A DNA stretch of 64,000 nucleotides, from NCBI GenBank assembly GCA_022842185.1, contig JALHQB010000011.1:1-64000 (forward strand). The letters are read 5' to 3'. The position numbers were made by a program, and so were the translations under genes. Each line of letters opens with the position of its first letter. Position 1 is the first letter of the stretch. Positions 38,846 through 50,376 of this stretch are shown piece by piece. The DNA comes from Acetobacteraceae bacterium. GTDB taxonomy: Bacteria; Pseudomonadota; Alphaproteobacteria; Acetobacterales; Acetobacteraceae. The notes below the pieces were generated by a model, which was not told where the DNA came from, made no database searches, and saw nothing but the letters and a program-made list of their open reading frames with translations.

Positions 38846-40012
38846 GTGCGTCCCTCCGGCCCGCCCAGTCTGTTACTCACCCGACTCCTGCTGCAAGACT
38901 TCCGTTCCTGGCAGGTCCTGGAGGCGCATTTCGACGCCCCGGTCGTTGCCATTGCGGGCGAGAACGGTGCGGGCAAGACCAACCTGCTGGAAGCGATCTC
39001 CCTGCTCGGCCCGGGCCGCGGGCTGCGTGGCGCGCGCATGAGTGAAATCGGCCATCGCGCGGCCGGTGCCCAGCGCCCCTGGGCCGCGGCGGGCCGCTTC
39101 GCCACCCCGCACGGCGCCTTCGACATCGGCACGGGATCGGACCCCGAAGGTGCCTCCGAGCGCCGTGCCTTCCGCCTTGACGGCCTGCCCGTGCGAACAC
39201 AGGCGGATTTGGCGGACCGCATCGCGGTGGTGTGGCTGACGCCGCAGATGGACCGGCTGTTCCAGGAGGGTGCCTCCGGCCGTCGCCGCTTCCTCGATCG
39301 CCTGGCCTGGGCGCTCGAACCCAGCCATGCGCGGGAGGTCGCGGCGCATGACAACGCCATGTCCCAGCGCAACAGGCTTCTGGCCGGCGGGCACGCCGAT
39401 CCGGCCTGGCTGGCGGGGCTGGAGGATGCGATGGCGCGCCACGCCGTCGCCGCCACCGCCGCGCGGCGCGGGCTGGCGGGGCGGCTGAATGCCGTGATGG
39501 CGGCTGGCACGGCCACCGGCGCTTTCCCCGGCGCGCGGATGGACCTGCTGTGCCCCATCGCCGCTGCCCTGGCCGACCAGCCGGCCCTGGCTGTCGAGGA
39601 CACCCTGCGCGCCGCGCTGGTGGCCGACCGCAGGCGCGATGCCGCCGCCGGCGGAGCAGCCCGCGGCGCGCACCGCGCCGACATGGCGCTGACCCACCTG
39701 CCCAAGGACCAGCGGGCCGAGATGTGTTCGACCGGGGAGCAGAAGGCGTTGCTGATTTCGACTGTTCTCGCGCACGCGGCACTGATTGCCGAGGCGCGCG
39801 GCTTTGCCCCGTTGCTGCTGTTGGATGAGGTTGCCGCGCATCTGGATCAGACACGGCGGGAGGCCCTGTTCGCCGCGCTCGTGACGCTGCCTGCGCAATC
39901 CTTCCTGACCGGCACGGATGCCGAGGTTTTCCGCCCGCTACAGGGCATGGCGAACCGTTTTCGCGCGGCCCCGGGAAACCTCATGCCGGAGGGCGAAACC
40001 GGGTCGCGTTGA
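38846..40012 (+). CDS. recF: DNA replication and repair protein RecF
   Basis: A 388-residue SMC-like ATPase that helps load RecA at gapped DNA. The Walker A box is GENGAGKTNLLEA (38-50), the ABC signature CSTGEQKALLIS, and the Walker B region LLLLDEVAAHLD. Length is slightly above the usual 360-380. The start GTG at 38846 is uncertain; no strong ribosome site is present and the first residues before LLLTRLLLQDFRSW may be fewer. A GTTCACGTGAAC palindrome lies 60 bases upstream. Confidence 0.93.
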   Translation: MRPSGPPSLLLTRLLLQDFRSWQVLEAHFDAPVVAIAGENGAGKTNLLEAISLLGPGRGLRGARMSEIGHRAAGAQRPWAAAGRFATPHGAFDIGTGSDPEGASERRAFRLDGLPVRTQADLADRIAVVWLTPQMDRLFQEGASGRRRFLDRLAWALEPSHAREVAAHDNAMSQRNRLLAGGHADPAWLAGLEDAMARHAVAATAARRGLAGRLNAVMAAGTATGAFPGARMDLLCPIAAALADQPALAVEDTLRAALVADRRRDAAAGGAARGAHRADMALTHLPKDQRAEMCSTGEQKALLISTVLAHAALIAEARGFAPLLLLDEVAAHLDQTRREALFAALVTLPAQSFLTGTDAEVFRPLQGMANRFRAAPGNLMPEGETGSR

Positions 40013-42508
<2,496 letters not shown>

Positions 42509-42528
42509 GGTCGCGAGATGGAGATCGC

Positions 42529-43386
42529 ATGATCGAGCATCGGCAGATTGAGAGCCAGCCAGGCCTGGTCTTCGACGTTTCGGCGGCTGGCGATGCCGAC
42601 GCACCGCTCGTGCTGATGCTGCACGGCTTCGCGGTGTCACGCCATCTGTACGACGCGCAACTGCCGGCGCTGGCTGCTGCGGGCCATTTGGCGGTGGCAC
42701 CGAATCAGCGCGGCTATTCCGCCGGTGCCAGGCCCGATCCGTTGGATTTCGCGCGCTACGACATTGAATTGCTGATCGGTGATGCGCTCGCGCTTGTTGC
42801 CGCGCTGGGGCATGGAGAACGACGCTTCCACCTGGTCGGCCATGACTGGGGCGGCAGCCTGTCGTGGGAAATCGCGGCGCGCCTGCCGCAGCGCCTGGCA
42901 TCACTGACGATGCTCTCGCGCCCGCATCCCGGTGCCTTTGCGCGCGCGCTGCGGGACGACCCCGAACAGCCGCATCGTTCACGCCATCACAAGGCCTTCC
43001 TGGACCCCGGCGCGGTCGCGACGCTGCTTGCCGATGACGCACGCTGGCTGCGCACGCGCCATGCGGCCAATGGCGTACCGGCATCCGCCACCGAAAAGCA
43101 CCTTTCGGTCCTGGGCACGCCAGCGGCGATGGAGGCCGCGCTCGCCTGGTATCGCGCCCGTGGGACCGTGCATCGGCCGATTGGCGCGATCACCGTGCCG
43201 ACCTTGTTTATCTGGGGTGACGCGGACGACACCGTCGGTCGAATGGCCGCAGAGGGTACTCGCGACTTCATCGATGCGCCGTATCGGTTCGAGGTGCTGC
43301 CCGGCGTCGGGCACTACGCGCCGGACCAGATGCCGGATCGCGTTTCGGCATTGCTGATCGACCACATCACGCGGCATCCGCTCTAG
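42529..43386 (+). CDS. Alpha/beta hydrolase, epoxide hydrolase / dehalogenase type
   Basis: A 285-residue hydrolase. The nucleophile elbow is GHDWGG with Asp106, as in epoxide hydrolases and haloalkane dehalogenases, and the oxyanion motif is HGFAVS. The acid and His follow in WGDADDTVG and GVGHYAPDQ. It starts 20 bases after gyrB with GGAG spaced well before the ATG, so it may be co-transcribed by accident of location. The substrate is not predictable. Confidence 0.87.
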   Translation: MIEHRQIESQPGLVFDVSAAGDADAPLVLMLHGFAVSRHLYDAQLPALAAAGHLAVAPNQRGYSAGARPDPLDFARYDIELLIGDALALVAALGHGERRFHLVGHDWGGSLSWEIAARLPQRLASLTMLSRPHPGAFARALRDDPEQPHRSRHHKAFLDPGAVATLLADDARWLRTRHAANGVPASATEKHLSVLGTPAAMEAALAWYRARGTVHRPIGAITVPTLFIWGDADDTVGRMAAEGTRDFIDAPYRFEVLPGVGHYAPDQMPDRVSALLIDHITRHPL

Positions 43387-43392
43387 GCGGAT

Positions 43393-44049
43393 TCAGCCGC
43401 CCGCCGCGGCACGATCCTTCGCCAATTGTTCCAGGATCGCCGGCATGCGGTCCCGTGCCTGGTCCTGCAGCGTGTCGAAAAGGCTGTTGCCATGGGCGTC
43501 GATGCCCACGGTCAGCGGCCCCAGGGCGCTAACCGCCAGCCGCACCAGCCGGTAATGCGCGACAAGGTCGCCATAGGCGACTTCGCGCACCGCCTGGATC
43601 GCCGCGGAATGGAGTGGCGCGCCACCGCCGAGGAAGGAGAGATACACGCAGCCGACCTCCTGCATCGCCGCGACGCAGCCGGCATCCAGCCCGCCTTTCC
43701 CGCCCACTGCGGTCAGGCCGAAGTGCCGGATCAGCCCGGGCATGAGGCGGTTGAAGCGCGTGCTGGTGGTCGGGTTCATGTACAGGATCTCAAGCCCACC
43801 ATCGGCAGTGTCCTGCGAGTAGGAGCCGAGATGGAGCAGCGACCCGCCATCCAGGGGAAATGACGGATCGCGACCTCCCTCGGCGCAGGCCACCAGGCGC
43901 TGCACGGTCGGCAATCCGGCGGTGATGACGATCTCGCCATCCACCAGGATCATGTCGCCGGCGCGCAGGCTCCGAGCATCGTCGCGCGACATCGGCATGC
44001 GGATGGTGCGGAACCCTTCGGCTGCCGTCGTCGCGCCAATGTCGCTCAT
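43393..44049 (-). CDS. Class I fumarate hydratase / tartrate dehydratase, beta subunit
   Basis: A 218-residue protein matching the C-terminal domain of class I fumarases and TtdB. Family motifs are AGDMILVDGEIVITAG, NPTTSTRFN and AVGGKGGLDAG, the last holding the Lys and Gly loop of the active site. It forms the iron-sulphur hydro-lyase with the alpha subunit upstream. Its ATG overlaps the alpha stop by four bases. Whether the substrate is fumarate/malate, tartrate or another hydroxyacid cannot be told from the sequence. Confidence 0.9.
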   Translation of the reverse strand: MSDIGATTAAEGFRTIRMPMSRDDARSLRAGDMILVDGEIVITAGLPTVQRLVACAEGGRDPSFPLDGGSLLHLGSYSQDTADGGLEILYMNPTTSTRFNRLMPGLIRHFGLTAVGGKGGLDAGCVAAMQEVGCVYLSFLGGGAPLHSAAIQAVREVAYGDLVAHYRLVRLAVSALGPLTVGIDAHGNSLFDTLQDQARDRMPAILEQLAKDRAAAGG

Positions 44050-44915
44050 TCGAACCGCTCCACGCTGCCATCCGCGTGCAGCCGGGCGCGCGTCCGACGA
44101 TTGATCCAGCAGTTGAAGCACACGGCGACCGGCGTGTAGCCATGGCCCGACGCGTAATCGACGTGAACGGCAAGCGCGGTGGTGTCGCCACCCGTGCCCA
44201 TCGGGCCGAACCCCGTGGCGTTCACGGCGCGCAACAGCCGTTCCTCCATCGCGGCCAGCACCGGTTCATCATTCGTGCTGCCCACCCGGCGCATCGTCGC
44301 TTTGCTGGCGATCCGTGCCGCGACATCGAACGACCCACCGATGCCGACGCCGATGATGACCGGCGGGCAGTGCTGCGATCCCGCCTGCATCACCACCTTC
44401 ATCACATAGGCTTCGATTTCCGCCAGCGTGGGAAAGGAGAATGTCTCCAGCGCCGCCCAACGTCCGGATCCAAGCGCCTTGGGTTGGCACAGGATTTCGA
44501 TCCAATCCGCGCCGCCGGCGACATCCCAGGTCACCAGTGGCATGTCGCGGCCCTTGTAGCCGCGTTCATTGGTCAAAGGGTTCGTCACATGCTTGAGCAG
44601 CGGCGGGCTGATGCGCCCAACCAACTCGTCGAAGCCGTCCGATATCGCGGCCTTGATGTCCCCATCCAGGCGTGCCGCGCTGCCGATCGTCACATGATAG
44701 ACCGGAACGCCCGCGTCGGAGCAGACGAAGCGCCCCTCATCCTCCGCCTTCTGCGCGCTTCCGAGCATCATCCGCAGCACCTTGCGTGCGCCATCCTGCG
44801 TTTCGGTCTCCAGCGCACGACGCAGCCCGTCCTTGGTGTCCGCCGGCACCGCGCGCAGCGACCAATCGTACAGATCCGCGGATAGCGCCTTCACCGCGTC
44901 ATAGGTGATGGGCAT
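44046..44915 (-). CDS. Class I fumarate hydratase / tartrate dehydratase, alpha subunit
   Basis: A 289-residue subunit that carries the [4Fe-4S] cluster. Cys residues in VCSDAGVPVYH, SQHCPPVIIGVGIGG and VCFNCWINRR fit the three cluster ligands. The motif around the first Cys is Cys-Ser-Asp-Ala-Gly rather than the more frequent Cys-Gln-Asp-Thr-Gly. ATG 44915 is chosen because MPITYDAVKALSADLY begins the domain. It is divergent from the GST-CoA-transferase block, consistent with joint use of one catabolic pathway (inference). Confidence 0.9.
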   Translation of the reverse strand: MPITYDAVKALSADLYDWSLRAVPADTKDGLRRALETETQDGARKVLRMMLGSAQKAEDEGRFVCSDAGVPVYHVTIGSAARLDGDIKAAISDGFDELVGRISPPLLKHVTNPLTNERGYKGRDMPLVTWDVAGGADWIEILCQPKALGSGRWAALETFSFPTLAEIEAYVMKVVMQAGSQHCPPVIIGVGIGGSFDVAARIASKATMRRVGSTNDEPVLAAMEERLLRAVNATGFGPMGTGGDTTALAVHVDYASGHGYTPVAVCFNCWINRRTRARLHADGSVERFE

Positions 44916-45026
44916 GAATTCGGCCGTTCCTTGTCCCTGCACAGGGGGGCTTGCCGCCACCGTGTGCGCCCTTAAAGTCATACATCTGACCTAATGAAAC
45001 AAGAGGGAGGGCGCGGACAGCGCCGG

Positions 45027-45644
45027 ATGTCGATGATGAAGCTGCATTGGTCGCCTCGGTCTCCCTATGTGCGCAAGGTGATGGTCGCCGCGCATGAGCT
45101 CGGCCTGGCCGATCGCTTGCAGACGGTGCGCACCGTGGTCGCGATGGCCAAGCCGGTGCCCGAACTGATGATCGAAAATCCTCTCAGCAAAATCCCGACC
45201 TTGGTCACCGAGGACGGCACCATCCTCTATGACAGTGTGGTGATCATGGAATATCTCGACAGCCTGGCGGGTGGGGGCCGATTGATCCCGGCGTCCGGCC
45301 CGGCACGCTTCGTCGAACTGCGCCGCCACGCGCTGGCGAATGGCTTCCTCGACATGCTGATCTACTGGCGCGGCGAACGAGACCGCGAGACGCCAATGGC
45401 GGCGATGATCGACGCCTATACCACCAAGCTCGATGCGATCCTGCCGGCACTCGATGCCGAGATCGACGCCATCGCGCAGACGCCTGTCGGCATCGCGCAG
45501 ATCACGCTCGCGATCGCCGGGGACTACATGGATTTCCGCTTTGCGCAGCTCGGCTGGCGCGAACGCGCGCCGCGATATTCCGCGTGGCAGTCGACGTTTC
45601 AGGAACGCCCATCGATGCGCGCCACGCCGGTGGTGGATGCCTGA
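45027..45644 (+). CDS. Glutathione S-transferase family protein
   Basis: A protein of about 205 residues with an N-terminal thioredoxin-like domain (LHWSPRSPYVRKVMVAAHEL, then NPLSKIPTLVTEDG and DSVVIMEYLD) and a C-terminal helical domain. Ser near position 10 is the likely glutathione contact. Substrate unknown. Three nearby Met codons (45027, 45033, 45036) make the start uncertain. Its stop overlaps the CoA-transferase start (TGATG). Confidence 0.87.
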   Translation: MSMMKLHWSPRSPYVRKVMVAAHELGLADRLQTVRTVVAMAKPVPELMIENPLSKIPTLVTEDGTILYDSVVIMEYLDSLAGGGRLIPASGPARFVELRRHALANGFLDMLIYWRGERDRETPMAAMIDAYTTKLDAILPALDAEIDAIAQTPVGIAQITLAIAGDYMDFRFAQLGWRERAPRYSAWQSTFQERPSMRATPVVDA

Positions 45645-46849
45645 TGGCCGGACCCCTGTCGCATCTGCGCGTGCTCGATCTCGGCCGCATCATGGCGGCG
45701 CCGTGGTCGACGCAGATCCTCGCCGACCTGGGCGCGGAGGTGATCAAGATCGAACGCCCCGGCGCCGGCGACGATACACGCGGCTGGGGTCCGCCCTTCC
45801 TCCAGGACCGCGACGGCAACCCGACGAAGGAAGCTGGCTATTTCCTGTCGGTGAACCGTGGCAAGCGGTCGGTCACGCTCGACATCACGAAGCCGGCGGG
45901 CCAGGCGATCGTGAAGCGCCTCGTGCAGGATTGCGACATCGTTGTCGAGAACTTCAAGGTCGGCGCGCTGGCCCGCTACGGGCTCGATGCCGCGTCGCTG
46001 CGCGCCTTGAAGCCTTCGTTGATCTACTGCTCCGTCACCGGATTTGGGCAGGACGGGCCACGCGCCGAACAGGCCGCCTATGACTTCATGATCCAGGCGA
46101 TGTGCGGGCTGATGAGCATCACCGGCGAAGCCGATGGTGCGCCGCAGAAGGTCGGCGTGCCCATCATCGACCTGATGACCGGGATGTACGCCGCCGTCGC
46201 CGTCCTTGCCGCGGTCGCCCGCCGCGCTGAGACGGGTCAGGGAGATACGATCGATCTCGCCATGTTGGATGTCGGCACCGGCATCCTGTCGAACCAGGCG
46301 ATGAACTATCTGGTCGGCGGACGGGTGCCGCATCGGGCGGGCAACCGGCACCCGAACATCCAGCCGCAGGATGTATTCCCCGCCAGCGACGGCCAGATCG
46401 TCCTTGCCGTGGGCAATGACGGGCAATTCGTGAAACTGTGCCAGGCGATCGACCGGCCCGACTGGGCCACCGATCCGCGTTTTGTCCGCAACGCGGATCG
46501 CGTGCGGCACAATGCCGAGCTCACACCACTGCTTGCGCAGCGCTTCGCCGAATTCACGCGCGCGGAATTGACCGCGCGTCTGGATGAAGCGGGTGTGCCC
46601 TGTGGACCGATCAATACTGTGCCCGATGTTTTCGCAGACCCGCAGGTGGTTCATCGCGGTGTACTGAGCCGGCGCCCGCATCCGGCTGGAGACGTACCGA
46701 TGATCGCCAGCCCCATCCGCATGGCCGAGGCCGGCACGCGCCATGACGGCGTCCCGCCCCTGCTGGGACAGGACACGGACGCCGTGCTTGAATCGATTGG
46801 CATCGGCGCGGCCGAACGCGTGGCGCTGGCCGCCGAAGGAGTGATCTGA
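45644..46849 (+). CDS. Family III CoA-transferase (CaiB/BaiF type)
   Basis: A 401-residue enzyme that moves CoA between carboxylic acids. The N-terminus LSHLRVLDLGRIMAAPWSTQ and ADLGAEVIKIERP, the NRGKRSVTLD loop and the catalytic Asp region AAYDFMIQAM are diagnostic. It would activate the substrate of this cluster as a CoA thioester. It is translationally coupled to the GST upstream and one base from the next gene downstream. Confidence 0.94.
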   Translation: MAGPLSHLRVLDLGRIMAAPWSTQILADLGAEVIKIERPGAGDDTRGWGPPFLQDRDGNPTKEAGYFLSVNRGKRSVTLDITKPAGQAIVKRLVQDCDIVVENFKVGALARYGLDAASLRALKPSLIYCSVTGFGQDGPRAEQAAYDFMIQAMCGLMSITGEADGAPQKVGVPIIDLMTGMYAAVAVLAAVARRAETGQGDTIDLAMLDVGTGILSNQAMNYLVGGRVPHRAGNRHPNIQPQDVFPASDGQIVLAVGNDGQFVKLCQAIDRPDWATDPRFVRNADRVRHNAELTPLLAQRFAEFTRAELTARLDEAGVPCGPINTVPDVFADPQVVHRGVLSRRPHPAGDVPMIASPIRMAEAGTRHDGVPPLLGQDTDAVLESIGIGAAERVALAAEGVI

Positions 46850-46850
46850 C

Positions 46851-47444
46851 ATGCCGCGCATTCCGCTGCCTGCGACGCGTGACGACCTCATCGACGATGA
46901 GCAGCGCGCCGTGTGGGACGGCGTCGTCTCCGGTCCGCGCGGCCGCGTCATCGGCCCGCTGCGTGCCGCCATCCATGCCCCGGTCCTGGCGCGGGCCTGG
47001 TCGTCGCTGGGCGAATCGCTGCGCTTCGGTACCTCCCTGGGCAAGCGCCGCGCGGAACTCGCCATCATCGTCACGGGCCGGCGTTGGTCGGCGCAGGTCG
47101 AATGGTTCATCCACGCCCAGGCCGCGGCCGATGCGGGGGTCCAACCGGACATCATCGCCGCGATACGCGACGGAAAGGCGCCGCACTTCGTCGATGCGGA
47201 TGATGCGCTGATCTATGACTACGCCAGGTTGCTGCTGCGCGACGGCACGGTGCCCGCCGACCTGCACGCGCGGGTTACGGCGCGCTTCGGCATCAAGGGC
47301 GTCGTCGAGCTCACGGCCCTGGTCGGCTATTATTCCATGGTTGCGATGACGCTGAACGCGCATGACGTGCCGCTGCCGGACGATGCAGTGCCGCCTTTGA
47401 CCGCGCCGGAGGAAGGCTTGTTCGACCAACCGCCGCCACAATAG
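46851..47444 (+). CDS. Carboxymuconolactone decarboxylase-family protein
   Basis: A 197-residue all-helical protein of the AhpD/CMD-like family. LGKRRAELAIIVTGRRWSAQ and FIHAQAAADAGVQPDII follow the family pattern, but the Cys-x-x-Cys redox pair of AhpD is missing; Glu and His residues at the corresponding helix resemble CMD-type members. The true reaction is unknown. It begins one base after the CoA-transferase and is followed 33 bases later by a Bug receptor gene. Confidence 0.82.
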   Translation: MPRIPLPATRDDLIDDEQRAVWDGVVSGPRGRVIGPLRAAIHAPVLARAWSSLGESLRFGTSLGKRRAELAIIVTGRRWSAQVEWFIHAQAAADAGVQPDIIAAIRDGKAPHFVDADDALIYDYARLLLRDGTVPADLHARVTARFGIKGVVELTALVGYYSMVAMTLNAHDVPLPDDAVPPLTAPEEGLFDQPPPQ

Positions 47445-47477
47445 CGGCACGACCAACACGATCGGGAGGAAACCAAC

Positions 47478-48446
47478 ATGATGAACAGACGGACCGCACT
47501 CTCGGTCCTCGCGCTGCCTGCGTTGATCGGCCGTGCGCAGGCACAGGCTTTCCCGGACCAGCCGGTGCGGCTGGTTGTCCCCTTCGCCGCGGGCGGCCCG
47601 GCCGACCTCATCGCGCGCACCATTGGGCGCGTGATGAGCGAGAAGCTCGGCAAACCCGTGGTGATCGAGGCGCGTGCCGGCGCCGGTGGGCTCATCGGCA
47701 TCGACCATGTGGTGAAGTCGCGGCCTGATGGGCACACGCTGGTGCTCGCCAGCAGCGGGGGCATGGTCATCCTGCCGCACCTGCAGCCCAACATGCCCTA
47801 CGACCCGCGCACCGACCTCACGCCCATCACGCAGGTGCTGGCGGTGCCGCAGATCGTCTCGGTCGCGCCCGGCCTCGGCCCGCGCAACCTGGCCGAGCTG
47901 GTGGCGATGGCCAAGGCGCGGCCGGGGCAGTTGGCCTACGGCTCGGCGGGCATCGGTTCGTCGCTGCACCTGGCTGGGGAGTTGTTCAAGCTGCGCGCGG
48001 GCATCGACCTCACGCACATCCCGTTCCGAGGCGCCGCGCCGGCGGTGACGGAATTGCTGGCCGGTCGCATCCAGGTCCTGCTGGCTGACGTACCAGCGCT
48101 GATCGGCCAGGTGCGCGGCGGGCAATTGCCCGCCCTGGCGATCACTTCGCCGCAGCGGCTCGCCATCCTGCCGGACCTGCCGACGGCCGAGGAGGCCGGC
48201 GTGCCCGGCCTCGTCAGCGAGACATGGTATGGCGTGCTCGGCCCGGCCAACCTGCCCGCCGACCGCGTCGCCATCCTGTCCGCCGCGACGAAGGCGGCGC
48301 TGGAGGACCCGGAGACGCGCCGCGTGCTGCTCGACCAGGGCGGCCGGATCGTCGCCAGCAACCCGGATGAATTCGGCAGCTTCATCCGCTCTGCCTACAC
48401 ATCGTGGGGCGAGGTTGTCCGCGCCACCGGCATGCGGCTGGAATAG
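47478..48446 (+). CDS. Tripartite tricarboxylate transporter receptor (Bug family), copy 1
   Basis: A 322-residue periplasmic binding protein with a short signal peptide ending AQAQAF. The family core is visible: FPDQPVRLVVPFAAGGPAD, then YGSAGIGSSLHLAGELFK and IPFRGAAPAVTELLAGRI. Bug proteins carry small carboxylates to TctAB-type permeases; no such permease is in this window. A strong GGGAGGA ribosome site precedes ATG 47478. It is the first of three adjacent receptor genes. Confidence 0.92.
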   Translation: MMNRRTALSVLALPALIGRAQAQAFPDQPVRLVVPFAAGGPADLIARTIGRVMSEKLGKPVVIEARAGAGGLIGIDHVVKSRPDGHTLVLASSGGMVILPHLQPNMPYDPRTDLTPITQVLAVPQIVSVAPGLGPRNLAELVAMAKARPGQLAYGSAGIGSSLHLAGELFKLRAGIDLTHIPFRGAAPAVTELLAGRIQVLLADVPALIGQVRGGQLPALAITSPQRLAILPDLPTAEEAGVPGLVSETWYGVLGPANLPADRVAILSAATKAALEDPETRRVLLDQGGRIVASNPDEFGSFIRSAYTSWGEVVRATGMRLE

Positions 48447-48448
48447 CA

Positions 48449-49417
48449 ATGATGGACCGCAGAACACTCCTGCTCGCCGGCGCTGCGGCAGCGACGGCCG
48501 GTCCGGCAATGGCGCAGTCCTGGCGCCCGCCGCGACCCATGCGGATCATGGTGCCGCTCGCGCCTGGTGGCACCGCGGATACTATCGCGCGCATCATCGC
48601 CGATCCGACGGCAGCGATCTTGGGCCAGCCCATGCTGGTCGAGAACCGGCCCGGCGGAAGCGGGTCCGTCGCTGCCATCGCGGTGGCACGCGGGCCGGCG
48701 GATGGATTGACGTTGCTGTACTGCTCGCCGTCGATCCAGATTCTCAATCCGCTGATGATGCGCAACATCCCGTATGACGCGGTGGCGGATTTCACGCCTG
48801 TCATCGCCTTGATGCGCGCTCCGAAGATCCTCGTGGTGCGTCCGGATTTCCCGGCGCGCAGCGTGGCAGACATCATTGCGCTTGCGCGGTCGCGCCCCGG
48901 CGGGCTGACCTACGCCAGCGCCGGCATCGGGTCCTCGGCGCATCTGGCGGGCGCGTTGTTCGCGCAGATGGCGGGGGTCGAGCTGCTGCACATCCCGTAT
49001 CGCGGCACCGCGCCGGGCGTGCAGGATCTGATGGGCGGCCGCGTCGATATGATCCTCGACACGGCCGCTGCATTGCTCCCGCTGGTGCGCGAGGGACGGC
49101 TGCGCGCAATCGCGGTCAGCACGCTGGAACCGGCGCGCGCAGCGCCGGAACTGCCGACCATCGCGGCGACCCTGCCGGGTTTCTACGATGCGTCGTTCAA
49201 CTACCTGATCGCGGCCGCCCGCACGCCGCCGGACGCGATCGCCGCGATCAACGCTGCCATCAACCAGGTGCTGTCCCAACCCACCACGCGCGAGCGCTTC
49301 GAGGCTCTGGGTGCCGAACCTCTCGGTGGCAGCCCTGAACAACTCGCCACCATGGTGCAGGAAGAAATCACCCGCTGGCGTACCGTCATCACCGCCCAGA
49401 GGATCACCATCGAATGA
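48449..49417 (+). CDS. Tripartite tricarboxylate transporter receptor (Bug family), copy 2
   Basis: A 322-residue protein with a signal peptide (LLLAGAAAATAGPAMAQ) and the Bug fold: RPMRIMVPLAPGGTADTIA, YASAGIGSSAHLAGALFAQ and IPYRGTAPGVQDLMGG. It begins two bases after copy 1 and overlaps copy 3 by four, so all three are made together. The copies differ strongly in sequence between the motifs, so they probably bind different ligands. ATG 48449 and 48452 are equally possible. Confidence 0.92.
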   Translation: MMDRRTLLLAGAAAATAGPAMAQSWRPPRPMRIMVPLAPGGTADTIARIIADPTAAILGQPMLVENRPGGSGSVAAIAVARGPADGLTLLYCSPSIQILNPLMMRNIPYDAVADFTPVIALMRAPKILVVRPDFPARSVADIIALARSRPGGLTYASAGIGSSAHLAGALFAQMAGVELLHIPYRGTAPGVQDLMGGRVDMILDTAAALLPLVREGRLRAIAVSTLEPARAAPELPTIAATLPGFYDASFNYLIAAARTPPDAIAAINAAINQVLSQPTTRERFEALGAEPLGGSPEQLATMVQEEITRWRTVITAQRITIE

Positions 49418-50376
49418 GACTGTCTCGTCGCACGCTGCTGGCGTCACCCATGGCACTGGCCGCGCCAGCCTTGGCGCAATCCTACCCGACGCGGCCGATC
49501 CGGCTCGTGGTGCCCTTCGCCGCTGGCGGTTCGGCGGATGCGTCAGCGCGGATGCTGGGCGATCCGCTCGGCGCCGCGCTGGGCCAGCCCGTGATCATCG
49601 AGAACCGCCCAGGCGGCGGTGCGACGGTGGGGGCGCTGGTGGTCGCGCGCGCGCCGGCGGATGGGCATACCTTGCTGTACGGCACGCCCGGGCCGCAGAT
49701 CATCAATCCGCATCTGATGCCCTCCCTGCCTTATGACCCGGTGCGGGATTTCGCGCCGGTGTCGGGGTACAAGCGGGCCCCGAACTTGTTCGCGGTGAAC
49801 GCGGCGTTGCCGGCGCAGGATGTCGCGGGGCTGATAGCATTGGCGAAGGCCCAGCCGGGGCGGCTGACTTTCGCGTCCTCGGGCATCGGTTCGTCCTCCC
49901 ACCTGGCGGGGGAGATGCTGAAGTTCATGGCGCAGATCGACATCACCCATGTGCCGTATCGTGGCACCGGGCCAGCGACGACGGACCTCATTGCCGGCAC
50001 GGTCAGCATGGCGCTGGATACGCTGTCCATCCTGTTGCCACCGGCACGGGCCGGCAACCTGCGCGCGCTGGCGGTCACCACGCCGCGGCGTTCGGCACTG
50101 GCGCCGGACCTGCCGGCCTTGGCAGAAACGCTGCCTGGCTTCGACGCCGCGCCGTTCAACTACATCTCGGCACCCGCCGGCACGCCGGCGCCCGTGGTGG
50201 CGCGGCTGAACAGCGTGATCGTCACGATTCTCAACGATCCGGCCTATCGCGCGCGGATGGAGGCGCTGGGTGAAGAAGCGACGCCTTCGACGCCCGACGA
50301 ACTCGCCGCCACCATCGCCGCTGAATCAGCGCGCTGGAAACAGGTGATCGCAGCCGCAGGGATCCGCGTGGAATGA
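49414..50376 (+). CDS. Tripartite tricarboxylate transporter receptor (Bug family), copy 3
   Basis: A 320-residue periplasmic receptor. Signal peptide MRLSRRTLLASPMALAAP with cleavage after ALA, then the core YPTRPIRLVVPFAAGGSAD, FASSGIGSSSHLAGEMLKF and VPYRGTGPATTDLIAG. Start and stop both overlap neighbours by four bases (ATGA), tying it to copy 2 and to the hydroxyacid dehydrogenase. Ligand unknown. Confidence 0.92.
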   Translation: MRLSRRTLLASPMALAAPALAQSYPTRPIRLVVPFAAGGSADASARMLGDPLGAALGQPVIIENRPGGGATVGALVVARAPADGHTLLYGTPGPQIINPHLMPSLPYDPVRDFAPVSGYKRAPNLFAVNAALPAQDVAGLIALAKAQPGRLTFASSGIGSSSHLAGEMLKFMAQIDITHVPYRGTGPATTDLIAGTVSMALDTLSILLPPARAGNLRALAVTTPRRSALAPDLPALAETLPGFDAAPFNYISAPAGTPAPVVARLNSVIVTILNDPAYRARMEALGEEATPSTPDELAATIAAESARWKQVIAAAGIRVE